A stretch of DNA of 64,000 bases from Paracoccaceae bacterium (lineage in GTDB: Bacteria; Pseudomonadota; Alphaproteobacteria; Rhodobacterales; Rhodobacteraceae). The notes beneath the pieces are model-generated. The model was given only the letters and a program-made list of their open reading frames with translations. It was not told the DNA's origin and made no database searches. The stretch covers positions 24,449 to 88,448 of the forward strand of contig JAHEJA010000011.1 in NCBI GenBank assembly GCA_024639125.1, written 5' to 3'. Positions 32,754 through 42,360 of the stretch are shown here, piece by piece. Position numbers and translations under genes: made by a program. How positions within the stretch are numbered: position 1 is the stretch's first letter; every line of letters starts with the position of its first letter.

Positions 32754-33653
32754 ATGGAATTATGGATCATCGCCACGCTTTTTGCGGCGGCCTTTCAAAC
32801 CTTACGATTTGCATTGCAAAAGATGCTGAGCACGACAACTTTGTCGCCGGCAGGGTCAACATACGCCCGGTTTTTCTATGCAGCACCGTTGTTGTGGGGG
32901 GGAATGATCGCCTATTTTGCGTCCACAGGTATTGATATTCCGCATATTTCCGGCGGGTTCTGGGGATATGCTGTGGTTGGCGGTATTTCGCAAATATTGG
33001 CCACAATTTGTGTTGTCGTCTTATTCAAAAGCCGCAATTTTGCTGTAGGAATTACATTAAAGAAAACGGAAACCATTTTAACGGCAATTGTCGGCTTCAT
33101 CGTATTGGGGGATCGCGTTTCGATTATTGGCGCGATTGCTATTTTGATCGGGCTGTGTGGCGTTTTGTTTTTGTCCAAGTCATCAAATTCGACTGAAACA
33201 GCATCTAGATGGATGTCAAAAAGCGTCTTGATTGGATTAGCCTCTGGGGTGTTTTTTGCGTTTTCTGCAGTAAGCTATCGTTCTTCTTCGCTGTTGGTCA
33301 TGACCGATGATCCAATCGTCCGCGCAGCTGTGACGTTGCTTTGGGTTGTGTCGATCCAATGCGTGGTGATGTCGATATGGCTATTCGTCCGCGAACCCGG
33401 TGAAATCACCGCTGTTTGGCGCGCTCGCGCAACTGCTGTGTGGGTGGGCGTCACAAGCATGTTGGGATCGCTGTGCTGGTTTGTCGGGTTTACCTTGCAA
33501 AACGCTGCTTACGTCAGCGGTTTGGGGCAAATTGAACTTGTGCTTAGCATTTTGGTATCAACCGTATTTTTCAAAGAAAAAATTTTCGGTCGTGAATATC
33601 TTGGTATCTTTTTTCTTACGATCAGTGTGCTTGCGTTGATTATTTGGGTTTAA
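32754..33653 (+). CDS. EamA (DMT) family transporter
   Basis: 299 residues with ten hydrophobic helices in two repeats, the drug/metabolite transporter layout. The N-terminal LWIIATLFAAAFQTLRFALQ and the second repeat's conserved RAAVTLLWVVS region are visible. It is seven bases after the desaturase and likely in its operon. Substrate unknown. The 3' end overlaps a convergent Nudix gene by four bases. Confidence 0.88.
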   Translation: MELWIIATLFAAAFQTLRFALQKMLSTTTLSPAGSTYARFFYAAPLLWGGMIAYFASTGIDIPHISGGFWGYAVVGGISQILATICVVVLFKSRNFAVGITLKKTETILTAIVGFIVLGDRVSIIGAIAILIGLCGVLFLSKSSNSTETASRWMSKSVLIGLASGVFFAFSAVSYRSSSLLVMTDDPIVRAAVTLLWVVSIQCVVMSIWLFVREPGEITAVWRARATAVWVGVTSMLGSLCWFVGFTLQNAAYVSGLGQIELVLSILVSTVFFKEKIFGREYLGIFFLTISVLALIIWV

Positions 33654-34348
33654 TCATCTGCCTGCCGATAGCCACGCAGCCTAAGGAATAGGCTTTCTTC
33701 TTCGTCATTGCGAAAGAAGGGGACTGACATTGGTGGGGCGGTGTCGTGCAAACGACCAGCAACTTCGGCAAGGACGACCTCGGTAATAAAAGGAAGGTCA
33801 AACCGACGCACATCGTCCAGTGCAATCCATTGCAAATGTGACAGCTCGTCTGATGCTGCTGAAAAATCATCCAAGTCTGTCGCAAGATGATCCGCGTCTA
33901 TGAAAAAGAACCGCGCATCAAATCGGCGGGGGCGTCCGGGCGGGGTGATCGCGCGAAAGACAAACTGCAACGCCGAGGCATCCGGCACGTAACCAAGGCC
34001 CGCAAAATCGGCCCAATCCTTGGGAATAGCGCCGCTCCATTCGCCTTTTTGTCCTAATATTTGACCTGTTTCTTCGTAAAGTTCACGTATGGCCGCCACA
34101 CAAAGTGCGTGGATCACATTCAGATCACTGTCTTCACCAAGTCGATCAGCGCAAATATCGGAAATCGCATGTGCAAGGGGTATATCATGATCGCCCTGAT
34201 CTACGGCTCCGCCAGGGAATACGAATTTATTCGGCATAAACGCCGCTTTCGCACCGCGTTGTCCCATTAATACTTTGGGATTCGACACTCTGTCACGTAC
34301 CACGATAATTGTGGCGGCGTTTCGAATAGCAGTTTTATCCAAGGTCAT
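33650..34348 (-). CDS. Nudix hydrolase (NUDT19-like spacing)
   Basis: 232 residues from ATG 34348 (GGGGA at good spacing). The Nudix motif is split by an insert of about 35 residues: FVFPGGAVDQ, then AAIRELYEETGQ with the catalytic RELYEETG. This spacing resembles NUDT19/CoA-pyrophosphatase-type proteins rather than the short Nudix box. Substrate could be a CoA derivative or another nucleoside diphosphate; not provable here. Nine bases separate it from the following DUF983 gene on the same strand. Confidence 0.85.
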   Translation of the reverse strand: MTLDKTAIRNAATIIVVRDRVSNPKVLMGQRGAKAAFMPNKFVFPGGAVDQGDHDIPLAHAISDICADRLGEDSDLNVIHALCVAAIRELYEETGQILGQKGEWSGAIPKDWADFAGLGYVPDASALQFVFRAITPPGRPRRFDARFFFIDADHLATDLDDFSAASDELSHLQWIALDDVRRFDLPFITEVVLAEVAGRLHDTAPPMSVPFFRNDEEESLFLRLRGYRQADD

Positions 34349-34369
34349 AAGGATCCCCACGTTATGGGG

Positions 34370-34765
34370 TTACAGGTCGTTCCCAAAGCCATGCATGCCG
34401 CGTGACCACTGGAAAGCGACAATAGCCCCCTTTAATCTAGGCAGAAGATAGAGCGACAAAGCCAAACAGCCAATGGAAAAAATGGTGAATAACACCAAAG
34501 GTTCGGGACGGAACTTTTCAAAAGTAATCAAAAGCAGCGGTGCCATCAAATGCCCGACGATCAAAATAGTCAAATACGCTGGGCCATCATCCGCACGGTG
34601 CTGCGATAAATCAAGCCGGCACACCGAACATGTATCGCGCACAGTCAAATAGCTGCGCAACAAAGAGCCTTTGCCACAACAGGGACATTTACGACGCCAC
34701 CCTTTCCAAACAGCGGGCCATAGATCGCGTTCGGTGCTTTGCTCAGTATGCTGGATATCCGTCAT
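34370..34765 (-). CDS. DUF983 family protein
   Basis: 131 residues from ATG 34765. N-terminal zinc-ribbon-like cysteines (CPCCGKG, then CSVC) precede a DDGPAY motif and two hydrophobic helices (residues 70-88 and 95-115). This is the alphaproteobacterial DUF983 layout, a small membrane protein sometimes encoded near cytochrome oxidase assembly genes. It precedes the Nudix gene by 21 nt in the same direction. Confidence 0.88.
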   Translation of the reverse strand: MTDIQHTEQSTERDLWPAVWKGWRRKCPCCGKGSLLRSYLTVRDTCSVCRLDLSQHRADDGPAYLTILIVGHLMAPLLLITFEKFRPEPLVLFTIFSIGCLALSLYLLPRLKGAIVAFQWSRGMHGFGNDL

Positions 34766-34921
34766 GTGGTGCCTCGGTGTTGCAAGAAGACCTAGTTTCA
34801 ACGGAATCGTATCAAAAAGAAATTGTACATTATGTCCTTGCGGCGGGATGTCGCAAATCAGTCCGAAAAATTTTGAAATGCGGCGACGGAATCGCAAACC
34901 TGCTGCGTATGAACAGTCACA

Positions 34922-34943
34922 AGGGCGATAAGGCCCTCGTTTT
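34922..34943 (+). terminator. Attenuator-like hairpin before the EF-hand gene
   Basis: AGGGC (34922-34926) and GCCCT (34933-34937) followed by CGTTTT, ending 15 nt before the EF-hand start and abutting its AGGAG. Short stem, so tentative. Confidence 0.3.
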
Positions 34944-34958
34944 AGGAGTAGAGAAACA

Positions 34959-35492
34959 ATGACACGTTCAATTTTGATCACATCAACTGCAGCTCTTGCT
35001 ATTTTTGCATCCGCCATGACTGCGTCTGCGGACGGCAAAATGCGCGGGCACATGACGGCTCCTGCATTCGAGGAATTGGATTTAAACGGCGATAGTCAAA
35101 TTTCAGCAGACGAATTGGCGGCCCAAGCCCAAGTGCGCTTTGATAAAATCGACAGCAACAAAGACGGCAAGCTGTCTGTCGAAGAACTAAGCGCGGAACA
35201 TGCCGCTGAAATGAACAAGCGCATGGAAAAACGTCAAGCTAAGATGATGAAAAAGCTTGATAAAGACGGTGACGGCCTGTTGACCATCGAAGAGATGCAA
35301 GCTGGAAAATCCGATAAAATGACCAAACGCATGATGTCGCGTCTTGATGAAAATGACGATGGGATGATTTCCAAAGAGGAATATGATGCTATGAAGTCCA
35401 AAGGCGGAAAGCATGGTAAAAAATGGGGCAAAGGCCATGATAAAGACCACGGCACGGGCCAAAACCAAGATACAAACGAAGACAACACATAA
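34959..35492 (+). CDS. Secreted EF-hand calcium-binding protein
   Basis: 177 residues: signal peptide (cleavage near MTASA-DG), then four EF-hand loops: DLNGDSQISADE, DSNKDGKLSVEE, DKDGDGLLTIEE and DENDDGMISKEE, each with Asp/Asn at positions 1, 3 and 5 and Glu at 12. The C-terminal 30 residues are rich in Lys, His, Gly and Asp. ATG 34959 with AGGAG upstream. It begins a four-gene unit with an ECF sigma factor and envelope proteins; it could report or buffer periplasmic Ca2+ or other metals, which is inference. Confidence 0.88.
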   Translation: MTRSILITSTAALAIFASAMTASADGKMRGHMTAPAFEELDLNGDSQISADELAAQAQVRFDKIDSNKDGKLSVEELSAEHAAEMNKRMEKRQAKMMKKLDKDGDGLLTIEEMQAGKSDKMTKRMMSRLDENDDGMISKEEYDAMKSKGGKHGKKWGKGHDKDHGTGQNQDTNEDNT

Positions 35493-35522
35493 CGTTGTTT
35501 TATAGGAGAAACAGTCTGACGT

Positions 35523-36110
35523 ATGATGCCGTTTGATCACTATAATGACGCTGACGATGGGGCAGTGCTGGTTGCATTTGCCAATGGTGACCCCTTTGCT
35601 GCGCGTGTTTTGACCAAACGGCTCATGCCGCGGGTATTTTCCCAAGCGTATCGTATGCTTCGCAATCAAGCGGATGCTGAAGATGTGACACAAGATGCCT
35701 TTATGCGGCTGTGGTCGATCGCGCCTGATTGGAAACAAGATCAGGCGCAGGTCAGCACATGGATGTATCGTGTCGTACGCAATCTTTGCATTGATCGGAC
35801 ACGCAAACATCGTGAGTCTGAGCTAGACGAGGGGCTGGATGCGATTGACCCAACCCAAGGGATCGATCAGAAACTTCAGGATCAACATCGCACTGTTGCT
35901 CTGTCCCAAGCGCTTGATGCTTTGCCTGATCGCCAACGCGAAGCCATTACATTGCGCCACTTGGACGAATTGGCGAATGCCGAAATTGCCGATCGGATGG
36001 AGATATCGGTCGAAGCCGTCGAAAGTCTTATTTCTCGTGGGAAACGAGCCTTAAAATCCCTTTTGCAGGGGCGCAAACAAGAGTTAGGATATGAAGATGA
36101 CACAGCCTAA
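35523..36110 (+). CDS. ECF-type RNA polymerase sigma factor
   Basis: 195 residues with sigma region 2 (residues about 25-95, including RNQADAEDVTQDAFMRLW) and region 4 (130-185, LDALPDRQREAITLRHLDE and helix-turn-helix EIADRMEISVEAVESLISRG). It overlaps the next gene and stands in the order EF-hand, sigma, small membrane protein, periplasmic sensor-like protein. This recalls CnrH-CnrY-CnrX of Cupriavidus. The target promoter is not known; autoregulation is likely. Confidence 0.9.
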   Translation: MMPFDHYNDADDGAVLVAFANGDPFAARVLTKRLMPRVFSQAYRMLRNQADAEDVTQDAFMRLWSIAPDWKQDQAQVSTWMYRVVRNLCIDRTRKHRESELDEGLDAIDPTQGIDQKLQDQHRTVALSQALDALPDRQREAITLRHLDELANAEIADRMEISVEAVESLISRGKRALKSLLQGRKQELGYEDDTA

Positions 36111-36489
36111 TCATACGATGTCAGATGCAGAATTAGACGAACAACTTGGCCAATATTTGGTGCAAGACCAAAAGGATATGCCGCGTCCCTCTGATGATTT
36201 GATGGCGCGTATTCTGGCAGATGCAGAAGCCTATCAACCGCGACCCACCGTGTTTGTTGCCGCGCTTAATAGGCCTTGGTGGAAGGCATTGTTCGACGAA
36301 ATCGGCGGCTGGCCGTCACTTGCGGGTCTCGGCACGGCTGCTGTGATAGGGGTCTGGATCGGGCTGGGATCGTCTGTCATTGTAACCGATGGTTTATCCA
36401 GTTTCAATTTGGCTACAAGCGCAAGTGCAACTGCAACAGACGAAGTGGACCCGTTTTCAGGTCTTGATCTTGGCTTTATCGAGGGATGA
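36097..36489 (+). CDS. Small membrane protein, probable anti-sigma factor
   Basis: 130 residues from ATG 36097 (AGGAT seven bases upstream; ATG 36091 also possible). A cytosolic N-terminus (SDAELDEQLGQYL, about 65 residues) precedes a hydrophobic segment (LAGLGTAAVIGVWIGLG, around 78-98) and a short periplasmic tail. Overlap with the sigma gene at one end and with the periplasmic-sensor gene at the other supports a one-pass anti-sigma role. I recognise no specific family. Confidence 0.65.
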   Translation: MTQPNHTMSDAELDEQLGQYLVQDQKDMPRPSDDLMARILADAEAYQPRPTVFVAALNRPWWKALFDEIGGWPSLAGLGTAAVIGVWIGLGSSVIVTDGLSSFNLATSASATATDEVDPFSGLDLGFIEG

Positions 36490-36491
36490 AC

Positions 36492-36977
36492 ATGACAGAA
36501 CACGTGACTTTAAAAACCAAACGCTGGGTGCGCGTTGTTTTAATTCTTTCTCTTGGTTTGAATATTGCCTGCGTCGGTATGATTGGTGGTGCTATTTGGA
36601 AAAAACATGCAGAGCCGCATGGGAATATGCGTGCGCCAATGGCACCGACAGCCTCAATGTATATTCGGGCTTTGGACCAAGACGGACGTCGCAAGCTGGG
36701 TGAAAAATTACGGGATCAGGGCCGCAAAGATCAACGTATCCCAAAAGAAATTAGGCAAGGCTTTGAACAGGCGCTTGAGCTATTGCGTGCCGACACCTTT
36801 GACCAAGATGCGTTTAGCACTGTGATGACAGATCACGCACGCCACGCAGATGATCGTCTTGTGGCAGCGCGGACTATGTTCCTTAGTCACCTTGCGACCT
36901 TGTCAAAAGATGAACGTGCAGCCTATGCGGATCGGCTTGAAAAAACATTGCGCCAGCCGCGTAAAAAACGCGACTGA
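36492..36977 (+). CDS. Periplasmic heavy-metal-sensor-like protein (CnrX/CpxP type)
   Basis: 161 residues from ATG 36492 (GAGGG upstream; ATG 36486 overlaps the previous stop). One N-terminal anchor (VVLILSLGLNIACVGMIGG) is followed by a long helical domain (about 70-150), as in the CnrX/ZraP/Spy group of periplasmic sensors. It completes the sigma/anti-sigma unit and would be the signal-binding component. Whether it senses metal or misfolded protein is unknown. Confidence 0.75.
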   Translation: MTEHVTLKTKRWVRVVLILSLGLNIACVGMIGGAIWKKHAEPHGNMRAPMAPTASMYIRALDQDGRRKLGEKLRDQGRKDQRIPKEIRQGFEQALELLRADTFDQDAFSTVMTDHARHADDRLVAARTMFLSHLATLSKDERAAYADRLEKTLRQPRKKRD

Positions 36978-37001
36978 TCTTAGGTCTGGGATGTTTAGTC
37001 A

Positions 37002-39281
37002 TTAACCATAATGGGTAACAGGTGTGCCCGCGACCGCCGCCATGTTAAGCAACCCACGCGGCGTGATCGATGGGGTTACAATATGGGCTTTATTGCCCAT
37101 ACCCATCAAAATTGGTCCAACCTCTAGCCCATCGGCGCGCATTTTTAGAATGTTACGCACGCCTGAGGCCGCGTCCGCATGCGCAAAAATAAGCACATTC
37201 GCTTCGCCAGTGAGGCGGTTGGCTGGCAATATGCGCGCGCGCAATTCTGCATCAAGTGCTGCGTCGATGTTCATTTCGCCTTCGTATTCGAAATCCAAGG
37301 ATTGGCTATCCAAAAGCGCCATCGCGTCGCGCATGCGCTGACCGGTATCAGAAGACATATTCCCGAATTGTGACCGCGCGCATAGGGCAATTTTGGGCGT
37401 TAACCCAAACCGTCGAACATGACGCGCCGCGCCGATAACGGTTTCTGCGATTTGTGCCGGCGTGGGTTCTGTCCAGATGTGGGTGTCTGCTACGAACAAG
37501 GGTCCTTTTTCAAGGATCATCAACGACAAAGCGCCGTGTGGCCGCAATGTTGGCCCGCCCAGGACTTGTTCAACATAGTTTAGGTGCCAGCGATATTCCC
37601 CAAAGGTGCCGCAAATGAGGCTATCTGCTTCTTCTCTGTGGACCATAACCGCGCCGATAGCTGTGGTATTCGTCCGCATGATCGCTTTGGCAAGATCAGG
37701 TGTCACGCCGCGACGTGCCATAATATCATGATAGGTTCCCCAATAGTCACGGTAGCGGGGGTCATTTTCAGGGTTCACAATATTAAAATCACGGGTAGGG
37801 CGGATATTCAGCCCCATGCGTTCACAGCGTAGGTCGATAACTTCGGGACGCCCAATCAAAATAGGGACTTCGTTGGTTTCTTCTAAAATGGCTTGCGCTG
37901 CGCGCAAGACACGTTCGTCCTCGCCTTCGGCGAATACAATCTTTCTGGTGGTTTGTGCCGCGGCTTCAAAAACGGGACGCATCAAAAGTGCGGATTTGAA
38001 TACGGATTGATTTAGCGAATGGCGATAGGCATCAAGATCCTCAATCGGTCGTGTTGCAACGCCGCTGTCCATGGCGGCCTTGGCAACGGCGCTGGAGACC
38101 ACAGCCGAGAGGCGGGGATCAAAGGGTTTTGGGATCAGGTAATCCGCGCCAAAGGTCATAGATTCCCCTTGGTATGCTGCGGCGGCTTCGGCACTTGTTG
38201 TTGCGCGGGCCAGTTCGGCAATGCCGTCGATACAGGCGAGCTTCATTTCATCGTTTATTTCCGTGGCGCCCACATCCAGCGCTCCGCGGAAGATGAATGG
38301 GAAGCACAGAACATTATTCACTTGGTTCGGGAAGTCGCTGCGCCCTGTTGCAATGATCGCATCCGGGGCGATTTTACGAACAACGTCAGGCATGATTTCA
38401 GGTGTGGGATTGGCCAAAGCGAAAATAATCGGCCGTTTTGACATGCGTTGCACCATGTCGGGCGTTAGAACGTTCGGCCCGGAGAGGCCCAAGAACATAT
38501 CAGCATCGTCAATCACATCCGCCAAGCTACGTTTGTCGGTTGCTTGTGCATAGGCTGCCTTTTGTGGATTCATGTCAATGTCGCGGCCTTCGTAGACCAA
38601 ACCGTGCACATCACAGAGCCAGACATTTTCGCGTTTCACCCCAAGTTTGAGCAGCATATTGAGACACGCAATGCCAGCAGCCCCGCCACCGGTCGAGACG
38701 ATTTTTATGTCTTCGAATGCCTTGCCTGCAACATTAATTGCGTTGGTTGCAGCCGCCCCGACGACAATGGCCGTTCCATGTTGGTCGTCATGAAAAACGG
38801 GGATATTCATACGTTCGCGGCATATTTTTTCGACAACAAAGCAATCTGGGGCTTTGATGTCTTCTAGATTGATTGCGCCGAATGTTGGTTCAAGTGCGCA
38901 GACAATATCGGCCAGCTTTTCAGGATCGCTTTCGTCAAGTTCGATATCAAAACAATCGATATTGGCGAATTTTTTGAACAGAACCGCTTTGCCTTCCATG
39001 ACAGGTTTCGACGCGAGCGCGCCGATATTTCCAAGACCCAAAACCGCAGAGCCATTTGTAACCACAGCAACAAGGTTGCCGCGCGACGTATATCGGCTGG
39101 CTGTTGTCGCATCCGCTTTGATTTCCAAACATGCCTCGGCAACGCCAGGGGAATAGGCACGCGACAAATCGCGCCCATTGGCAAGTGGTTTGGTTGCGCG
39201 AATTTCAAGTTTGCCAGGTTTTGGAAACTCATGATAATTCAAGGCTGCTTGGCGTTGGCTTTCGGATGCGTTGTCTGTCAT
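37002..39281 (-). CDS. maeB: NADP-dependent malic enzyme (MaeB type, with phosphotransacetylase-like domain)
   Basis: 759-residue two-domain enzyme giving pyruvate and NADPH from malate. The malic-enzyme part occupies about 1-430 ([38 protein letters not shown]), and a phosphotransacetylase-like regulatory domain covers about 435-759, where acetyl-CoA acts in relatives. ATG 39281 follows AAAGGA. An 18-bp palindrome lies 21-38 bases upstream. Divergent from the nucleoside-salvage operon. Confidence 0.95.
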   Translation of the reverse strand: MTDNASESQRQAALNYHEFPKPGKLEIRATKPLANGRDLSRAYSPGVAEACLEIKADATTASRYTSRGNLVAVVTNGSAVLGLGNIGALASKPVMEGKAVLFKKFANIDCFDIELDESDPEKLADIVCALEPTFGAINLEDIKAPDCFVVEKICRERMNIPVFHDDQHGTAIVVGAAATNAINVAGKAFEDIKIVSTGGGAAGIACLNMLLKLGVKRENVWLCDVHGLVYEGRDIDMNPQKAAYAQATDKRSLADVIDDADMFLGLSGPNVLTPDMVQRMSKRPIIFALANPTPEIMPDVVRKIAPDAIIATGRSDFPNQVNNVLCFPFIFRGALDVGATEINDEMKLACIDGIAELARATTSAEAAAAYQGESMTFGADYLIPKPFDPRLSAVVSSAVAKAAMDSGVATRPIEDLDAYRHSLNQSVFKSALLMRPVFEAAAQTTRKIVFAEGEDERVLRAAQAILEETNEVPILIGRPEVIDLRCERMGLNIRPTRDFNIVNPENDPRYRDYWGTYHDIMARRGVTPDLAKAIMRTNTTAIGAVMVHREEADSLICGTFGEYRWHLNYVEQVLGGPTLRPHGALSLMILEKGPLFVADTHIWTEPTPAQIAETVIGAARHVRRFGLTPKIALCARSQFGNMSSDTGQRMRDAMALLDSQSLDFEYEGEMNIDAALDAELRARILPANRLTGEANVLIFAHADAASGVRNILKMRADGLEVGPILMGMGNKAHIVTPSITPRGLLNMAAVAGTPVTHYG

Positions 39282-39301
39282 TTGCTATTCCTTTGACGTA
39301 T

Positions 39302-39319
39302 TAGTTTAATGTTAAACTA
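39302..39319. promoter_or_regulatory. 18-bp palindrome upstream of maeB
   Basis: TAGTTTAA-TG-TTAAACTA, perfect eight-base arms, 21 bases upstream of the maeB start codon in the 171-bp divergent region shared with cdd. Confidence 0.6.
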
Positions 39320-39452
39320 TTTTTCGAATTTAGGAAAGAGTGTTCCAGGTGTATGTGTTTCTTAGAATAATTGAATAATCCTGCAACACGGGCTTTGATT
39401 TTGACTGTGGATATGGTTCCCTAGTTTCATCAATTTAGGTGAGATAGATCAA

Positions 39453-39845
39453 ATGGACTTAAGCACGGCTGCGCGTGATGTGCAAATTCGGGCCTATGCA
39501 CCCTATTCAAATTTCCGAGTAGGTGCCGCACTTCGGACCGATAAAGGTAAAGTATTTCAAGGTGTTAACGTCGAAAATGTGGCCTATCCCGAAGGCACAT
39601 GTGCCGAAGCGGGTGCCATCGCGGCAATGATTGCTGGCGGAGACACAAGAATTGTCGAAGTTTACGTCATTGCAGATAGTTCAACCCCCGTGCCGCCCTG
39701 TGGTGGATGTCGTCAAAAGCTGGCTGAATTCGCCGATGGGGATGTGCGCGTGACAATGGCGTCAAAGGAGGGTGTCGAATTGGTCATGACCGTGGCAGAG
39801 TTGTTGCCAGGTGCCTTTGGAACAAGCCATTTGGAAGGCTGCTAA
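39453..39845 (+). CDS. cdd: Cytidine deaminase
   Basis: 130-residue homotetramer-type enzyme deaminating cytidine and deoxycytidine to (deoxy)uridine. Zinc-site residues are Cys in EGTCAEAGA (with catalytic Glu) and the CGGC pair in PPCGGCRQK; the N-terminal YAPYSNFRVGAAL is diagnostic. First gene of the salvage operon, five bases before deoA. A GGTGAGATAGATCAA region precedes its ATG at 39453. Confidence 0.95.
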   Translation: MDLSTAARDVQIRAYAPYSNFRVGAALRTDKGKVFQGVNVENVAYPEGTCAEAGAIAAMIAGGDTRIVEVYVIADSSTPVPPCGGCRQKLAEFADGDVRVTMASKEGVELVMTVAELLPGAFGTSHLEGC

Positions 39846-39850
39846 TTAAA

Positions 39851-41152
39851 ATGGACGCACGCCACATTATTGCAAAGTTGCGACACGCAATATCACCAAC
39901 TCGCGAAGAATTGTCATGGTTTGCCAATGGTTTAGCGGATCACTCAGTGAGTGATGCTCAGGCAGCAGCCTTTGCAATGGCGGTGTGTTTGAATGGGCTG
40001 TCCGAAGATGCGCGTGCGGATTTAACATTGGCGATGCGCGACAGTGGTACCTGTTTGCAATGGGATCTGGATGGGCCAGTGTTGGATAAACATTCAACTG
40101 GCGGGGTTGGTGATTGTGTGTCGCTCGTCTTGGCCCCTTTGTTGGCGTCAGTTGGTATATATGTGCCAATGATTTCGGGGCGTGGCTTAGGGCACACTGG
40201 CGGAACTTTGGATAAACTGAACTCTATTCCTGGCGTGCGGGTTGATTTTGATCAACAGGAATTGGCCCATATTGTCAAAACGGCCGGCTGTGTGATTGCC
40301 AGCGCGTCGTCTAAAATAGCGCCAGCTGACAAGCGGCTCTATGCAATCAGAGATGTGACATCGACGGTCGAAAGTGTTGATTTGATCACGGCGTCGATTT
40401 TATCAAAAAAATTGGCCGCAGGGTTGGATGGTTTGGTTTTGGACGTGAAATGCGGGACTGGCGCGTTCATGAAAACCAAAAAAGAGGCTGTGGATATGGC
40501 GCGGGCTTTGGTTAGGACCGCCAATCGTGCGGGTTGCCCGACGACGGCGCTCGTCAGTGATATGAATGAACCTGTGGCGCCTGCATTAGGGAATGCGATT
40601 GAAATTCATGAGGTTATGAAAGTACTGACCGAGGCCGCTACGGGGCGGTTATATGATTTGACATTGGAGTTGGGTGTCAATTTGTTAAGCACGCATCAGT
40701 CGTATTCATCAGAAATGGCGCGCAGTCGATTGAAGGCCGCCTTGGAATCGGGTTCCGCAGCAGAGCATTTTGGCCAAATGATTGCACTTATGGGGGGACC
40801 CGTCGAGTTTGTTGAAAATTGGCGACGCTTTTTGCCAGAAGCCAGCACAATCTTGGAGATAAAAGCACAAGAATCGGGCTATATTTCTGGCTGGAATGGA
40901 GAGGCCTTGGGGCTATGCGTCGTACGTTTGGGGGGTGGGCGGCAAAAAGAAAGCGACATCATCGATCCTTCGGTTGGTTTGTCTGACGTTTTGCCAATAG
41001 GCGCCAAAGTTGCCAAAGGTGATGTTATCGCGCGTGTCCATGCCACACGCCTAGAGCAAGCTAAATCAGCACAGGATATTGTGGTGTCGGCATTGACTTT
41101 GGCAACAGAAAAAGGGACCTCGCCGCTAATCATAGAAAGTATATCTGAATGA
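39851..41152 (+). CDS. deoA: Thymidine phosphorylase
   Basis: 433-residue pyrimidine-nucleoside phosphorylase family II, splitting thymidine or deoxyuridine with phosphate. The family signature SGRGLGHTGGTLDKLNSIPG (residues 105-125) and phosphate-binding KHSTGGVGD are present, and the C-terminal PYNP domain ends the protein. The stop overlaps deoB (ATGA). It acts after cytidine deaminase in the same operon. Confidence 0.95.
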   Translation: MDARHIIAKLRHAISPTREELSWFANGLADHSVSDAQAAAFAMAVCLNGLSEDARADLTLAMRDSGTCLQWDLDGPVLDKHSTGGVGDCVSLVLAPLLASVGIYVPMISGRGLGHTGGTLDKLNSIPGVRVDFDQQELAHIVKTAGCVIASASSKIAPADKRLYAIRDVTSTVESVDLITASILSKKLAAGLDGLVLDVKCGTGAFMKTKKEAVDMARALVRTANRAGCPTTALVSDMNEPVAPALGNAIEIHEVMKVLTEAATGRLYDLTLELGVNLLSTHQSYSSEMARSRLKAALESGSAAEHFGQMIALMGGPVEFVENWRRFLPEASTILEIKAQESGYISGWNGEALGLCVVRLGGGRQKESDIIDPSVGLSDVLPIGAKVAKGDVIARVHATRLEQAKSAQDIVVSALTLATEKGTSPLIIESISE

Positions 41153-42360
41153 GCCGTGTTTTTCTAATTGTGATGGATTCAGTCGGCATCGGTGGAGCAC
41201 CGGATGCAAGTGACTATTACAACCAAGGCACCCCTGATACCGGCGCGAACACATTATTACATATTGCTCAATCTTGTTCACATGGGGACGCAGATATCGG
41301 GCGATCAGGTCCGCTTGCCATACCAACGTTGGAAAAGATGGGGCTAGGGGCCGCAGTCCGGCTTGCATCCGGGGTAGCTGTACCAAACATGTTGTGTGAT
41401 ATCGATGGTCCATGGGGCGTCGCCACAGAGACATCAAAAGGCAAAGATACACCATCAGGCCATTGGGAAATAGCCGGATTGCCGGTGACATGGGATTGGC
41501 ATTATTTTCAGGACAAACAAAATTCATTTCCAGACATTATCGTTCAAAAGGTAAAAGAAATCTCAACAACTGATGGTATTTTGGGAAATTGTCATGCTTC
41601 GGGTACTGACATTATTGCCAAATTGGGCAAAGAGCATTGTGAAACGGGTTGGCCAATTTGCTACACCTCGGTTGATAGCGTTTTTCAGATTGCTGCCCAC
41701 GAAGACCATTTTGGCTTGGAAAACTTGTACACACTTTGCCGCGAACTTGCCCCTATGTTGCATGACATGAAAGTCGGCCGCGTAATTGCGCGCCCGTTTA
41801 TCGGCGATGCAGATCATGGGTTTATACGGACCAAAAACCGCAAAGACTTTGCGTTAACGCCTCCGAAAGAAATTTTGACGCAATGGGTGAGTGATGCGGG
41901 CCATCCTGTTATTGCGATTGGAAAAATTGGCGATATCTTTTCAATGCAAGGTATTGATCAGGTGCATACAGGAACGGATTTAGACCTTGGTAATAAACTT
42001 TTGAGTCAAATTTCAACCGCGCCGGACAACGCGTTGATTTTTGCAAACTTTGTTGAATTCGATAGCCTCTATGGTCACCGTCGTGATGTCGCTGGCTATG
42101 CAAGAGCATTAGAATGGTTTGATGGCTTGATTGCACAGGCACAATCGCGAATGCAACCTGATGATTTGATGATTATAACGGCGGATCACGGCAATGACCC
42201 GACGTGGATCGGAACAGATCACACGCGTGAACGGGTGCCGGTGTTATGTTACGGTGTCCAAGGGTCAAGCTTTGGACATGTTGGATTTTCTGATATTGCA
42301 ACAACAGTTGCGACTTACCTCGGTGTTACGCCCAAAGCGGAAGGGAAAAGTTTTCTATGA
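41149..42360 (+). CDS. deoB: Phosphopentomutase
   Basis: 403 residues, alkaline-phosphatase-fold mutase interconverting (deoxy)ribose-1- and -5-phosphate. Metal-site motifs are IVMDSVGIGGAPD at the start, DTPSGHWEIAG and the C-terminal TADHGNDPTWIGTDHTRE. It overlaps deoA before it and add after it by four bases each, so translation is coupled. It links the sugar phosphates made by DeoA to central metabolism. Confidence 0.95.
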   Translation: MSRVFLIVMDSVGIGGAPDASDYYNQGTPDTGANTLLHIAQSCSHGDADIGRSGPLAIPTLEKMGLGAAVRLASGVAVPNMLCDIDGPWGVATETSKGKDTPSGHWEIAGLPVTWDWHYFQDKQNSFPDIIVQKVKEISTTDGILGNCHASGTDIIAKLGKEHCETGWPICYTSVDSVFQIAAHEDHFGLENLYTLCRELAPMLHDMKVGRVIARPFIGDADHGFIRTKNRKDFALTPPKEILTQWVSDAGHPVIAIGKIGDIFSMQGIDQVHTGTDLDLGNKLLSQISTAPDNALIFANFVEFDSLYGHRRDVAGYARALEWFDGLIAQAQSRMQPDDLMIITADHGNDPTWIGTDHTRERVPVLCYGVQGSSFGHVGFSDIATTVATYLGVTPKAEGKSFL

